Shown in pieces: positions 26,745 to 41,300 of a DNA stretch of 64,000 bases (position 1 is the stretch's first letter; each line of letters begins with the position of its first letter). Both the position numbers and the translations under genes were made by a program. Source of the DNA: Fratercula arctica (taxonomy: Eukaryota; Chordata; Aves; Charadriiformes; Alcidae); NCBI GenBank assembly GCA_947846985.1, contig CANTUZ010000001.1:117383757-117447756 (forward strand), read 5' to 3'. The notes under the pieces were generated by a model, which searched no databases, was not told where the DNA came from, and saw nothing but the letters and a program-made list of their open reading frames with translations.

Positions 26745-28221
26745 CTGGAAAAAAAGAGAAGATGCACCAGGTGAGTGTGCATACTGTCTCTGTGTTTCCT
26801 AGGCCTGATGTGAGCAAACAGAAATCAACTCGCTCGTCTTATACTGCTGCACTGGAGGAGCCTCCAGGTACGGCAATACCATTGAAATACAAACCCTGGT
26901 ACGAAAAATACTGAGAGCCATTGTATGCAAACAGCAGGAGGCTGAAAAAAAGAAAAAAAAAGAGTAAAAACTCATTTAGCCTTGTTGTGTTTGCTTACCC
27001 GGTAGAAAAGACAATGAAATAGTGTTCTCCAGTGATACACGCACTGGGACTTGGGGGCAAGGCATTCAGTTCTGGGCCAGCTGCGATCTTGAGCCTCTCT
27101 ACCATCTCCGTCCCCCTTTATCAGCCTGATTGCTGCTCCTGAGCAGTGCCAACATCCCGCTATTATGTGACAAGCCCTCTGAACAGTCATCTTAACTCTG
27201 GTATCAGCACTGAGATTAACGGCTACATGGTCAAACTTCCAGCATCTACTCTGTTTTTCACCTCCCGTTTCTCCAGGCCGTCCAGTCTCTTTGTTCCTCG
27301 TGTGACACAGAAGTGGTTTAACACTTGCAGAGGCCTAACGCAGGCTCAGAGGAAATTGGGCATTCCTAGAGGAGTTCCGTGCTGTCCCCAAAGGGTAATT
27401 GTTACAAAAAGCCATTAGCAGCCTTTTTATAGTTGCAATAATACACTAATTAACAGCATTGACATGTTTAATTGTCGGTACTGCAGTTGCTGCTTACTTT
27501 TTCATAACTTGTCATGTATCCAGGCAGCCCAACTGGGAGTCAACATTTCTTTTGACAGAAAGTTCATAACCGTACTTGATGCCTTTTCGGGTGCAGAGAG
27601 AACATTACCCTACTCTTCCTTATCATAAAAACAAAGACAGATTGCATTTAAATGTAAGAAACTTGCAAGTTGCAAACTTACAAGTTTAGCATGTTTTAAT
27701 ACCAAAATTAGAGGCAGGAGGGAGTTCATCCCCTGAATAATTACTACCATGTAGGAGGAAAGCAGCTACACAGTGCTTGCTCTGTCTCACCTGGTTTGAT
27801 GGAATATGGGATGGGCAATAACGGAAAAGATTGACACACATGCCAGCTGTGGGGAAACCCCCATATAAAAGGCAGAATATAAAGAATCAACACAGAAACT
27901 CCTAAACGGTGAGTGAAACAAAGTGATGCTGGTGTACCAGATGATGCACGGTGCTACCGTATCAGAAGGAATTAGGAATTTCCTTGGCATCAGTGAGAAA
28001 AATCTATGGGACCGTGGCCTTCACACAATCACCAGAGCATCTTGGTTTCCTGCATGTGTATTGCAACTACAACAATAATTTACATTTGTGTCTTTAAATG
28101 TAAGAATATTTTAGCTAAAAACTGGAAACTCCATACAAAACTGCTACTCTTATGCTTATGTTTGAACTTGTACAACACAGCCACAACCGATGATTAAGAG
28201 CTGTAGTCAATTCAAACTTAC
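26745..28221 (-). other. EPHA3 intron between SAM exon and last exon (1477 bp)
   Basis: Bounded by GTAAGTTTG and CTTTTTTTCCAG on the minus strand. No repeat or further exon recognised inside. Confidence 0.9.
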
Positions 28222-28377
28222 TCTGTAGAAATCTTGGCTATTGTATCACAGGAACTGTACTCCACGCCCGTGAAAATATCTTTGCACTGTGCTGTCCGAA
28301 AACCATTGAGCCAATCACCCGCCGTGCGGAAGGCTGAAATGTCAATGTTACTTTGGTCCAGGAGAAGATTTGATGGC
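28222..28377 (-). CDS. EPHA3: EPHA3 exon: first part of SAM domain
   Basis: This 156-bp exon contributes one base, 51 codons and two bases. It reads P-S-N-L-L-L-D-Q-S-N, then the SAM domain core F-R-T-A-G-D-W-L-N-G-F and C-K-D-I-F-T-G-V-E-Y-S-S-C-D-T-I-A-K-I. The Tyr in V-E-Y-S-S is the conserved Eph SAM tyrosine (human 937 by back-counting). SAM domains in Eph receptors mediate weak homo- or hetero-association and partner binding in the cytoplasm. The acceptor is TTTTATTTCAG and the donor GTAAGTTTG, leaving GA to be completed to GAT (Asp). It lies across the largest intron seen, about 14.8 kb from the kinase exons. Confidence 0.96.
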
Positions 28378-29672
28378 CTGAAATAAAAAAGAATGTGATG
28401 AAAGTTAGGGAGCAGGGACACATATGGATTCATTTTGTGTCTAACTTAGCACTGGCATCGGCAGGAGCTTCCGGGCTAGATGTGACTTTTCTGTTCGTCT
28501 GTGGAAGTTATCTGCTGCTGAGGCCACCACAGCTACCCACGCTGGCAGCTCTGATGAGCGCTACGTAATCATCTCGCCTAAAAGCGCCAGCTTTTCATGC
28601 CCACATTTAAATTACCGAAGCATCACCAATTCATGAAGTGTATTGCTACCTTACAATTTAATGTGTGAAGCATTAGCAAAGACAAGCCTAATTTAGATTA
28701 CATTTATGTAATCCACCTAGTCGCAAACACCACACAAACGGTGCACTCTAGACTCCAAGTTGAGCGTGTTGGTAGAATTTACACATATCAAATGTTCAGA
28801 GTATTGTGGCCCACTCACAAGTCCTAAATGCTGCTACTAATTTAGAAGTACAAATAATAAGACACTAGTGGCATTAAAAAAACTGTATCAGGTCTAAAAA
28901 ACAAATGTTAAGTGAATTTGTGAGACAAATGTAACCGCACGAGACTTGCATTCTGCAGTGCACAGAGGCAGAAATGAGGAAATTTGAATGTAAAATGCAA
29001 TTGCCATAACCAGTTTAAAATTGATGCTTACTGACTGAACTTTTGTAAGGATATCACAGAAACAATTTAGAAGTAAGAACTGAATCATCTCCTGCCTTTG
29101 AAATTAACTTGGTGCTCATGAAGGATGCTGAACTGACATGATTTGCATCCAAGTTCTCTTCCTTAGAAAACGATGAAGAAACAAGTAAGAAACAAACAAA
29201 ACCAACACAATAAATCAAACAAAACATATGTCCGTGCTTCTTTGCCCATTTAAACAATTTTCCACCTGTGTAAGTCTACCTATAAGCTATTGAGAAAAAC
29301 ATACCCTTCTCAAAATAATGATGAAATGTGTAATTTCTGATCAAGAAGGAATATATTGCAGCTGACTCTGCACTTTTCATATTGCAAATGTTAAAAATGG
29401 CTGCTCCCATATTGATCCCAAAATTCAGTTCTGTCAGGTATGAATGCTCTTGTTTTCATGGTCTCTTGAACATATTGCAACTTCTTATTTGAGAGCATCA
29501 AGACTGAAAATAAATGCCAGCCCTTCCCCATGAAGTCACTTGCGTCACGGTCTACCACACTTCATTTTAGCCATCTAAAAATACCACAAATAGGCCCAGC
29601 TAGTTTTCTGAACTGTTGCTGCAGTCCATGGAGAGACACAAGCATTTCCAGGCAGGGGGTTTGTCCTCTCTG

Positions 29673-30312
29673 AAATCACAGAATGGCAGGGGTTGGAAGG
29701 CATCTCTGGAGATCATCTAGTCCAACCCCCCTGCCAGAGCAGGGTCACCCAGAGCAGGTTGCACAGAAACGTTTCCAGGCGGGTTTTGAATGTCTCCAGA
29801 GACAGAGACTCCACCACCTCTCTGGGCAGCCTGTCCCAGTGCTCTGCCACTCTCAGGGTAAAGAAGTTCCTCCTCATGTTTAGGTGGAACTTCCTGTGCT
29901 CAAGTTTGTGCCCATTACCTCTTGTCCTGTTGCCAGGCACCACTGAAAAGAGCCTGGCCCCATTCTCCTGACATCTACCCTTTGAGTATTTATAAGTGCT
30001 GATAAGGTCCCCCCCTCAGTCATCTTTTTTCCAGACTGAAGAGACCCAAATCCTTCAGCCTTTCCTCATAAGAGAGGCGTTCCAGTCCCGTAATCATCTT
30101 TGTAGCTCTCTGCTGCACCCTCTCCAGCAGTTCCCTGTCCTTCTTGAACCGGGGAGCCCAGAACTGGACACAGTATTCCAGGTGCGACCTCACCAAGGCA
30201 GAGTAGAGGGGGAGGATGACCTCCCTCAACCTGCTGGCCACACACTTCTTGATGCACCCCAGGATGCCATTGGCCTTCCAGGCAAACAGCTTGGAGGAGA
30301 CACCCAGTTCTC
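29673..30312 (-). mobile_element. CR1 LINE, 5'-truncated 3' end
   Basis: A clear chicken-repeat-1 type non-LTR retrotransposon in minus orientation, the same as EPHA3. The low-coordinate end is the element's 3' end (C-C-A-T-T-C-T-G-T-G-A-T on the minus strand, like the CR1 terminal octamer). Read on the minus strand, it encodes the ORF2 C-terminus. At 30241-30020 comes [16 protein letters not shown], then E-Y-C-V-Q-F-W-A-P and [13 protein letters not shown]. After frame breaks, 29943-29713 gives R-T-R-G-N-G and [11 protein letters not shown]. Truncated at its 5' end near 30312, it lacks the endonuclease and most of the reverse transcriptase, so it is inert. Confidence 0.93.
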
Positions 30313-32730
30313 AGTGAGGTTCTCAGCTGTTCCTCCTCACTGACTTGCTATTTTTCCTAAGAGGTGTGAGAAGCCCCTGAATAGCAATACAATCAGTAAT
30401 TTCTTTCTACTGACAAGACATCTTACCAATTCTAGTTACCTTTCTCTCTCTGTGCTAATTAGTACAATAATGACTTCCTCGACTAGTCAGATGTTATTAG
30501 AGACATCAGCTCTATTTCTGCCTTTTTCCCTCCACTGACAAACACATGTTCATACTGGACAGCTTTTTAGCCCCCATTCAGAAATATACATGCTCCATTT
30601 TAAGTAAAGCACCTTATGGGTGTCTCTCTCAGGCTTAAAGCTAAGCATGTGCTTTGCTGTGCTACTATGATGGTGCTACTCATGAGCACAGCAGATGGAA
30701 CTAGAGGATGTCCAAAGCAGTTAGCACTGCAATTTTACAGTCTATTTTCTGCCCCATAATTCTTTTTCCCCATGGCTCTAATGAAACATCACCAGCACAG
30801 GAGTCTGACTACTTCAGCTGTATCCATCTGAAGTGACTTTTGTCACTGGAAAGAAGTGAAAATGAGAGGTGGTTAGACTAACACTGTAATTTAAAGGCAG
30901 AGATTACACAAGGTAATGGGTAGGTGACAGTTACTGTTACTGGAGATCTAGATTGTAAAACCCCCTCTTCTCCCCAAATCCAAGCCATCTCTGAGCACTG
31001 GAAAAACCATAAAGGGGGAGATTGTAAAGGCACCAAAAAGAACAAAGTGTCTAAATACGAGTGAATAAGCAGCCTAGAAAATCCAACAAAACTTCTAAAT
31101 CCCAACACAAGTCTGTATTAAGTTTCATCAAGATCAGCAGCACTGCAATCGCACACCCTTGCAGAACATCTGACTTGCACTGGAATCAGGAGATATCACA
31201 TCAGCCATACCGAGACTTTTACCTCTTACCTTTGAAGGAAAGAACAATATAGCTTTGCTAAACAATAACTCTTGGTATTTTCTACATACTAAACAGCACC
31301 TTTTACTTCTGATGTTTTGCCAATTGTTATCAATCAGCTGATTTCTTTCAGGCTCAGAAAATTATTTTAATATCTTCGTCCCTTCTGGGATTGCAGGCCG
31401 TAATTAAAGAGCTCAATAGATGCTTGAAAATCTTAACTTCAAAACCACAAGCGGACATAACACCGCTGCAGATTCATCATCGATTTTCACCAGGACTCAG
31501 GGCAGCGATGTTCCTGATCAGGCACCTTTCACTTGACTACCTTCCCGCTGGAGCCCAGTCAGGACAAGGAGCTGCTGCAAATGACCGTGATCACTGGTAC
31601 CAACTACGGACCTCACGCCCTGGGAACAGCTGCAGACAGAAAGGAAAGTGAGAGAAGACACCAGAAACCCGCTCTGCCCCCAAAACAGTAAAGAAGGGAA
31701 AGCACAGCATGGCCGCACTGACACAAAGACTGAGCTAAGGACACAAGATGCAGCGCCCTTCAGGTTACTGTTCTCGTGCTAAAACCAGATCTTGGGCACC
31801 TAACTGATAGCTTTAAATGATCTCCTGTTAAAGGCTCAGGTTAGATAATCAGGCCCAAAATAATTTTATTCAGTAGCTGTACAGCCTGCATCTCCCTGAC
31901 TACTGTTTGTCCCATGCAGAGTCAATGCTTTTTATTTATAGTTTTCTAGGTATAGCGTCTGGAATCCCAAGACATTTATTAAGAGTATTTATGAAGTGTT
32001 CTTAGTAATAAAGCATGGAGATTTTTTTTTTTTCCAGCCTAGTATGTCCTTTCAACTTAAATCTAATAAAACAAGGCCTGACTCAAGGATCACTAATGAA
32101 AAAAAAAAGTATAAACAAGTTGAAATAGAACAGGTCTCTAGGATTAGGAATTAGAGCAGCCCAAAAGAGCTTTTATGTTTATTACTTGGATCAAAGTATC
32201 ATAAGGACAAAAAATATGACCTAATTTTAATGCAAGTGACCTCAGAATAACCAGCACTGTAAAGTATCATTTTTCTCCTTGTAGGATTCCAAACAAAAAT
32301 TAGTTACTTTCCTCCTCAGAGAGGACATCTGGACAGTTTATCAATGAACAGGAATTTGTCTCACTGTGAAGAGTCTGTGATGTCTCCTTGCATGCACCAA
32401 GGGAAAGCTGGGCTTTCCGAGCATCTGCACACATCGGCAGTTTTTTTTCCCCCTGACCCAGCCCCTAGACAGAAGGTCTGAACATGAAATTTATGGTCTG
32501 GGTGATGTGCGCCATGAGCTCACACTTTACTAGACAAATTAGATGGGTTGCAATCCGTGCAGCTGTAAACGATGTCCTGCAGGGTTCCACCTGATCTTTT
32601 ACAGCTTTTCATAAATCAGTACCTACTAGCTTCAGAAGAGAGTCATTAAAAAGAAATCATGGAAATTACATGTTTGCTCAGGGGAAGTGAAATAGAACAT
32701 TTCCCCTCTGTCTTTTCTTTTCTTCTCCTC

Positions 32731-32745
32731 CCCCCCCCCCCCCCC
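32731..32745. repeat. Poly-C tract in a pyrimidine-rich stretch
   Basis: About 15 C between CT-rich and T-rich sequence, intronic. Confidence 0.85.
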
Positions 32746-35700
32746 TTTTGTTATTTAACTCTCTTTATTTTGTTGCTTTGACCAACTATGATATACCCCA
32801 TTGTGCTATCTTTCAACAGCCATGGAAAGACTCTATCCTGTTCATCCTGACTGTTTGTCTATCTACAGAGTTATATTTACTGATGTGTGGTGCCCTGAAA
32901 AAAATCAGCAAGACTTAGGTTAGAAAGACAAATTTAACAGCGAGATGCCAGTTACAAAATGCCCCGTTCCTGAAAGCTGTCTCTGGATGTGCCCATTACG
33001 TTCACAGTTGGAATTAACCTTTGAGTCATCTGCAGTAGCAGGGAGAACAATAGTTTGTTATCATTAGCACAGATTTTTGTCACAACACAGGAAAAGCTTT
33101 GCTGTACCATATAGTAACGATGAAGACCACAGAAAACATCATTAGAACCCTTTCCAATAGGGCATGGAAATCTCCGTCTCTGGTCAGCTGCTGCCTAGCG
33201 AGAAAGGGATACATTAACTTGTAAAATCCAGGAACTGAGACAAATAAAAGGAAAATGTCCTGCCACTTCTTCTGCATGAAAGGTGGCATTCTGCAAATAG
33301 ACAGAGGAGGTGTGCACACACGATCCCAGACTTTGTACTGCAGTAGCCTCTCTCTTTCCATCCCTTCCTCCAAATACCACAACCAACCTTCAGTTTTTAA
33401 ATCTAGACTTCCTCTTCCACAGTCAGCTTCTTTTAAAGGGGAAAGCATTTAAAAAACGTAATTTCCTGTGGCAAATTTTAGGTAATTATAAGCTGATTTT
33501 GTAAAGTGAAGTTGCTCCCTAGGAGGGAGCCAGGCTCGGTTTGAAAACAAATCGTATGTGCTTTGTGATTATGGCAAGCTGAAACACAGAATTCACGTGT
33601 AACAAGAAAGATATCTCCTATTTCAAGAAAAAGATAAACCAAAAAACAATAGCTGGCATAAAAAGCAAATTTTAGTTTTATCTTCTACAGCAAGCAGAAT
33701 CATAATTATAGACGTGCACTAACAGGAGACTAGGAAATAAATGACATGCTGAGAAGTAGAGTCATGTTTACTTGGTTATCCCTGGACCTTAAAGGTAAGA
33801 ATCTTTGGAGTTCCAACTCTTACTGCCTATTCTTAAGGTACCCTTAGCAAAATTTGTAACTTTTTGTAACTTAGCAAAATTTTTTGTAACTCCCTAAAAT
33901 ACAGTTCACCCCTCAGGATGGCAAATTTGCTTTTCCCAAGCGGCTTCATGTCACATTTGCACATTGTCAGAATAAGCAAGTTGTGATTGCTCTTTGAAGT
34001 CAAAAGAGAGCTGGAGAAATGAAGAGGGGTAATACAAATAACCAATAAGGAAAAGAATGCAGGTAAGGTTGATGGTCTGCTGCAAAATGATACGTAAATG
34101 TCACCCTGGACTTCTTATTTTCTGGCTCCATGTTGTCTGTTGGCAAAAAACTTACCACAGCTTCCTCTAGGACAATGAACAAATAAAATTTCAACTGCCC
34201 CACAGGTCAGTCCTCCAGTCTTCCCTACTCCTTTCGTTGCCCCTCAGAACATGTTTTTCAAGAGGCTTATATCTTTTCAGCATCCTGGTGGGGTAATAAA
34301 TCATATGCCTGGTTGTATCAATGTTCCTCAATTTACTTTTTCCCCCCACCAAAACCACTGAAGGCAAAAAATACCATCACATTGCTGAAATGGTTTACTT
34401 TTTCTCGTAATACAGCTTAAGCTGTGCTTTTAAGCCACAGAAGTAACGTCACATGGCCATTTCCTGGGATTCGTAGCTGGCCCAGAGACAGACCCTTAAC
34501 AACAACTAGTCATTACTGTTAGGACAGTCTATAGGCTTTTTAAAAGAAGGAGAGAAAAATGCCTCAGAGAGCTTTTAAAATGCTTTTCTGGCTCTTTCCA
34601 TCTACCATTTGCTGTGTATGACTTGCCCTTATATCTCGCATTTGGCCGCACTACGAATTTCTACAGACTTTCACCCCAGCATTCCCAGCATCAGGCAACG
34701 GTTCCATGTAGTTTCTTTTTCGAGCCTTTGCAGCACAGAATTACCATTAATGCTGATGAGGGCTTCGCACTGTAAACCCGGCACGTCGAGCTGAGAACAG
34801 CAGAACAAAATCCCCAGGAATCACAGTAAACAGCAAACGTGCACGATCAGGCCACCCGCTGGTCTGGCTGCATTGCTATTTAAATTATACAGTACCCAAC
34901 TCGGTCTGCTGTGAATTCTTGTCTGAGTTTCACCAGCAGAGTCAAATTAGAGGCACGAAAGTGCAAATAGATGTTTTACTGTCTCTGTTAGCAGCGAGCC
35001 CCGGCAACTTGTAACTCTGAAGGAACAAGGGTTGCTTCGTGTCTGCCTCAGGCACACTATTAATGACTGCTGGAAAAAGTCAGGTGAAAATAGGGCTTTT
35101 CTGTCTCTAATATGCAAACTAACTAAAGTCCCTAAAAATCTCCTCAGTCCAACTCCTGGACTCCCCATGCAACCCAAACTACGGTTAGACAGAAGCCAAG
35201 GAGTACCGTTTACTGTAATCTTTTACTCTTCTGTGTGATTTGCAGTTAAGTTCCCCCCTCCCTTTCCATAAATTCACTATTTTATGTTTAACAGACTTCA
35301 GAAAGAGGGCTAGCATTGTAGGCTTACATTACTTGAATTCTTTTAGAGCAAACAGTCCATTTTAGGACACGGATTATATTGTTGCTGGTTTCTGAACAAG
35401 GCTAACAATTCCTATGTAGCCTTGCGTTATGCAGCATTTGGCCAAACCCGGACCCTGTTGTTACTGCCCGGACAACCACAAAGCATAAGTTGTCTCTGAA
35501 ATGCCCGAAAAAAAAAATGGAAAGCTCTTTCGTTCAGTCCTCCGGCCTGAAAGTTCCTACCAGGGAGAAGCAGACAAGTAATAGTACGTCAGGTCAGCAA
35601 TATATGTCAAGCATCTGAAACCTTTTGACCTGAATGGCAAAAAAAAGGGAACTTTTCAACAAAATGTTCAGCCAACACAAATAGTCGGTTTGTTGCAAAT

Positions 35701-36498
35701 ATTACTGTAAAAACAGGGCTTGAATTATGATGCATAATGGAGCAGCCTGAATTTTTTATTTGACCTGTTCGCTGCTCCTGCTGAGTTTAATTTTCCCAAA
35801 TATCCTACCAAGCTAGCATACTAGAGTTTCCACCGAATCATCAGATTTTAAGTGGAAACAAACTTTGTGAGAAGCAAACTTCAAATTTTAAATTGCAAAT
35901 GATGCCTCTGGTTGTTCAAGAGCAAAGATTACGCTTGACACCACTGCGGGTGCCACAACAACAGCCAACAAAGCACACGTTTAGCAGCGAACACTTGCTA
36001 TGAACTACTTGCAAATAACAGGTAGGCCAAAAACTGCTCGAGGAAATTACTCCAGTGAATAATTCCGACACCACAGCAAATTCAAGAAAATCAGGATAGG
36101 GCTGTAAACAACTTGCTAACACATGAAAGAATGTATGAGGAATTATTCATACACATTTTTGAACACTTTTGTATTTTCATCAGGAAGAGCAACTGACCCT
36201 GACCCCTTAAATTTCCTGGACCATATTAAAAGAATTTCAGCTATGCTTTTTCTGAAAATAAGTGTCTGTCTTGTTTTTCTAGCCTTAGCTATAACAAAAG
36301 TGGTAGAGTTCGTATTTTAAATGGAGAACTTCTAACACATAAAAGAGATCTAACCAAGTCTACCTCTAATGCTGCAGTACCATCTAGAAATAGTGTTGGG
36401 TTGGGTTTTTTTCAATACTGTTACACAGTTGTCATGAATTAACAAAAAAATATATATTTTTGGGGATTAAAGAAAAATCCACGTAACTGTTCATAGAT

Positions 36499-36521
36499 TT
36501 TTTTTTTTTTTTTTTTTTTTT
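36499..36521. repeat. Poly-T tract
   Basis: An uninterrupted T run of more than 20 bases in the 14.8-kb intron, read as A on the gene strand. Confidence 0.85.
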
Positions 36522-38261
36522 ACTTTTTTATTCCCGTAGACAGGCATGCTGCTTCCTCATCACAGAACTGGGACCTGGAAATTAATAGAAGATGTGAAAT
36601 TTGTGTAATAGTATGGGATATATAATCTCAGGCTTCTGAGTGGAGTTCCAAGGAAGCAACTACACATTTTGTAAACTTCAGTTCCAGAGCCTTCAATAAA
36701 ATCTTAAGAAGTTTTATCCATGTACCTTAACTGCCATTCATAAACACAAAGAATAAGTTCAAACTGCATATTCATTATTGTAAATCAAGAATAATTTGAT
36801 GGAGCTTGATGAGGTACCTCATTCTGGAAAAAAGAAATCTGCAGTTAAATTCTATTTAAGTTCTGTGCACAGAAGAGGTGCATAGTTAACATGCATAATG
36901 GTCTTCATTTTCAAATTAGCATAAATATAATTTTAAATGTCTTTTTATTTTGGTATGCAGCATTATTTCTTTAAAAATCTGGTTTGGTTTCCCTTTTTCG
37001 ATTCAACTTTTCACTTTGTCCATTTACTCAGAAATTCTACATTTTGCAACACATAACATTTTATCACGTTATCCGGAGAAAACCAGTGGGCTAAAAAGAA
37101 TACTTGAAACTACAAAATGAACTTTGCTTCAGAAGCTTCTATACGTAAGAACACAGAATCAGATTTTTCATTCTTTGAAAGGATCTTAAACACAAGGACT
37201 GGCTGATGCTGATGTTACAAGCAGTGCTTGCAGAGCAGAGAAAGGAGTCTACAAAGTGCAAGAGAGCCAGCCTGGCCTCCTGTCTCTGCTTATGAAATCA
37301 AATGGCTTTACTGAAGGCTACTGCCCTTGCTGAACGTGCTCTGTCTTTTCCATGTATTTCATACTAAAGGTAGCTCCATGCCAGGAGAAACAGATGCTGA
37401 ATCCTATTAATGACTGCTGGTTAGCCTGTGAGTAACACCTTCATCTTCAAAGATTTGGGGCAAACTTGTTAATTAATCCTCCTGTGAGGAAGGTAATTTA
37501 AATTTTCAGAGAGACAGAGAAGTTAGCTAAACAAAATAATCATTTTAAAAGTCCCAATGAGGCAGATGCCTTTGAAATGGATGATGATTTGACATTTTCC
37601 AAAATAAAATGAGGACCAACAGATTTTGCAAAATATTTGATAGCTGCATTTCCAAATGGAAAACTGTTTCACAAATGTGTTTGAAACCACGCTACCCGCA
37701 CCTTATTAATAAGTGGACAAAAATCACACGATAATTTTACAGAACTCCCTGTAAGCTGTAAGATGTGATAATGACTTTCCATGTTAGATGCTTGGGCTAG
37801 ATATGAACTGAGAATAAACATACTGAATGATAAACGTCCCATTAAAATCTCCTTCCTCTGAAATCCTCCTCTCAATTTGCAATGCAAAATAAGTAGCATT
37901 TTCTGTGAAGACCCAAAGAAACTAACAAAATTGTCAGCTGTTAACTTTGAGCAACTCATGAAATAATGATCTTTTTTACAAGGAGGACTATCAGCTGTTT
38001 ATTTTCTGCATTCGATATATGAGACAAATTTGTGCAATTCTTGCACTTAGATATAGCTATTAATACAGCCAGCGAAACAAAAAAAAAAAAAAAGAAATAT
38101 TCTGAATTCTCAGGTGGTTTTCTCCCCTTGTTTGCAATATAAATCTTTCCTCCTCTCCTAAATATGTGCTTGCAGTATAAAGAAACAACAGCAGCAATAC
38201 TTGATACCGACTTTCACTTTACCAAAAGGCTGTACAGAAATAAAAGCAAACAGAGAAGCAG

Positions 38262-38303
38262 GTGGGTTTTTTGGGTTTTTTTTTTGGTGTGGTTTTTTGT
38301 GTG

Positions 38304-38340
<37 letters not shown>
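38262..38340. repeat. T-rich/GT-rich low-complexity tract with long T run
   Basis: TTTTGGG- and GTGGTTTT-like units run into more than 30 consecutive T. Intronic simple sequence. Confidence 0.9.
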
Positions 38341-41300
38341 TGGATTCCTTGTTAGTTTTGAAATCAATCACAGACCTGGCAGAAATTCTGAATTTCTAAA
38401 AATCATGTGTTGGAATTTGAAACATTTTTCAATTTTTTTTTCAAATGCTTTTTATTGGCAGAGGCTGTGGATTAACTCAGCTATTCTTGCTTAATAGCGG
38501 GTTCAGGAAGACTAAGTGCCTTTAGTCACACCCACATCACAGATGTGAACATACACAGCAACTATAGGAAAGCTGCCGTAATACTTGGGTTGCCCAAATC
38601 CCATAGCACAACCCTTGTACCTCAAGGTCGCACTACCCTCCAACAGCTTAATTTACTTTGGGACACATAAGGGCTTTAAATATATTTCTAAATATACACT
38701 ATGTTTTAAATATTTTTTTTCAAATGACTGTGTAAGAATAAGATTCACGTACATAAAACGATAATACACATTGTAACTCTAGAGAACCATCACAGATATA
38801 TAAAAGATCAGAATCCGAAATATAAATAAGAAAAAAAATCAGAAACGTAAATAAGTGAAAAAAAATGAAACAGAGAAAGAAAATGAGATTTTATGAATCC
38901 GTTTAAGATTCGTAGTGTATACAAAGTATTTCCAGTTGCGTGACTCTTGGGTTACATTTTTTCCCCACACAAATGAAACCACTCATAAAGCCCTTTCAGA
39001 CCACAGCCTCACCAAGGGGCTAGCAGGTGGGTGAAGTGACTCTGTCTCTCCTACTCCAGTTGAGAAATCTTTCCATCTGCTTTGTATCTGCATGAAATGT
39101 TCACAAATGTGAAGTAATACACAGTGGACTAAAAAATAATAAGCTCAAGAAGAAAAATAATGAACTTGATCAGAACTGGAAGAACTATGAACTCACTTCC
39201 ACCCTGAAGATATCCAAACAACCTAAGGACTCTGTTACAAAAATGAACATCGTGCTCAGAAAACAGGAAAGAACAGCAAGACGTAAATCAAATAAAAATA
39301 TGAGGTTGTGCTTTAGAAAACTGCACGACTTGTATAACTTTTTGTGTACTAACTTCTGTTCCTACAGCCCTTTACAGAGCTAGATAACTCCAGGCAGCCT
39401 AAATGACACAAAACCCCCATGTGTCCATAACCAGTGCAGGTCTTGTTAGCAAGAGCTCAAGGTGGCTACCTGATTAAAAAGTGAATGTTGACAGGAAATA
39501 AAGAAATCAGCCATGCTCTGTACTTTACAAGGACTAGGAAAGGAATTTTCATGTGAATTTGTGATTAAACAAAACACCAGGAAAGGTATTATGAAATGTT
39601 TGCTGTGCTGAGGTTACAAAAAACTTTTGTTCATGTAAGGTTCACAAGCACGGAGAACGGTCTGCGAAGAGATGATCAATAAGGACAAAAATGTCCCCTT
39701 GGGTATCAAGAAATCATTAGATGCCGTGGAGTGGCCAGAAGGGATAAAAAACTAAAAAGGAAATACAGAATTGAAGGCTTTGACTCCTCTCCTGTATTCC
39801 TGGGAGGTATTAGTATAAAACGTGCCTGGGCTACGGCCTGGAATCATACGTACAGTCAAGCACATCCTTCAGTTGAAGTCAGTTAACAGTAACGTACCAG
39901 AGGACAGGGATATCCTATGCACCTCCAACAATGTGCTTTTAAATAGGACACAACAGTGCCGTGACTATTTTAAACAAACATCAGCTCTAAAATCTATACG
40001 AAGAGACAGGCTTTGCATCTGCAACAGACATTGCGAGGTTAAACATTTTTCCTGACCAAGTATATTCTGAACACCTAGGAGCATATGGTGGGCATAAAGC
40101 TTCAGCAGTCTTCCAGTAGCACCACAGACATGGGTAAAAGAGAGCTGGGACCTCTACAATTTAGATTAATTGCTTATTATGGGTACGGGGAGAGGTGCTG
40201 CGGGAGTACTACAGCCTCAAATAACAACTGAGAGCAGGCTTTTGAGCTGATGTAACCCCCCCAAGCCCTTGGGGCTGGGTCGCAAGAGTGCTTTACCTCC
40301 GCAGCGATGCCTGTCCTTCTCCGGCTGCTGACAGTACAAGGATGCCGGCAGGGATCTGACTGCGGGTCTCCTCCAGGAGGCCCTGACTCACCGCCTTGCG
40401 TATCAGTTACATATTTCTGCACGTAAGACTACAGCAAGACCCAAACCTATTTTAAGTCTGGCTTCTCATTTTTCTCTGTCAGTCTGTGAGAAGGTGATGC
40501 TGGATGGACCTCCAGTGCTCAGTCCCCAGCCAGGAGCACCACCGGCTGCAGAAGGAACACACGTTACCTACCAGAAGAGTCTCTCTGCAGGACTTGAAGG
40601 GGGTCTGGAGCTGGCTGAAGTTTTTCAGCCAGGTCTGAGGTTCGAGATTAGTCGGTTTTGGCAATGGTTACACGGAGGTGATCACGGACTTCCAGATCTG
40701 CATAGGACTGCCCAGCACCCCTCATGTTGTCATACTTTATTCTTGGCCATCCTCAAGTTTAAGGATAGCTTGGGTTGGGCTGCAGACGCTGACAGGGGAA
40801 GAGTGAGATGGAGAGATCGTGGCTCACATTCCCTGAACTGCAACAAATGCCTTCCCAGAGGGGAAGGGCTTGGGCTCACCCATACCTGTGTGCCCCACCA
40901 CCTGGACCCCACAGCCCCCTGTCTGTCACCGGGGAGCGAGAAGCTACAGAGAGGGAGAGACACTGCACTGCTTGGGAATGCCAAGGGTGCAAGGACGTAG
41001 CAGCGGAAAGGTAATTTGGAAGGAGGGAATAAAAACTGCCTTTGACGTTTCCCTCCTCAGAAATGTGCTCCACATCAAAGCCAAAGCAGCAGCCTGCCAT
41101 CAGGAGCGTTTTACCGAGAGCTGTGAGAAGTCCCCTACCGTGTCAGCAGCCTTCTTCCTTCCCCACGCTGTGCCGTGAGCAGAGAGCACGGCATCCTCGG
41201 GCTGATGCGCAGCCTCTGCTGCCTGCGCCAGGAAAGCGTATCATGAAAGGGGAGCAAAGAGAGCAAGAGAGAGGCGGGAGGGAGCAATGCTGCACACTGC

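Noticed and set aside
29683..30343. Plus-strand ORFs across the 29.7-30.3 kb region
   Set aside because: They are antisense shadows of the CR1 ORF2 remnant, whose true coding strand is minus.
40494..41000. 168-codon plus-strand ORF in the EPHA3 intron
   Set aside because: No similarity recognised and several overlapping frames open; attributed to the local GC-rich composition.
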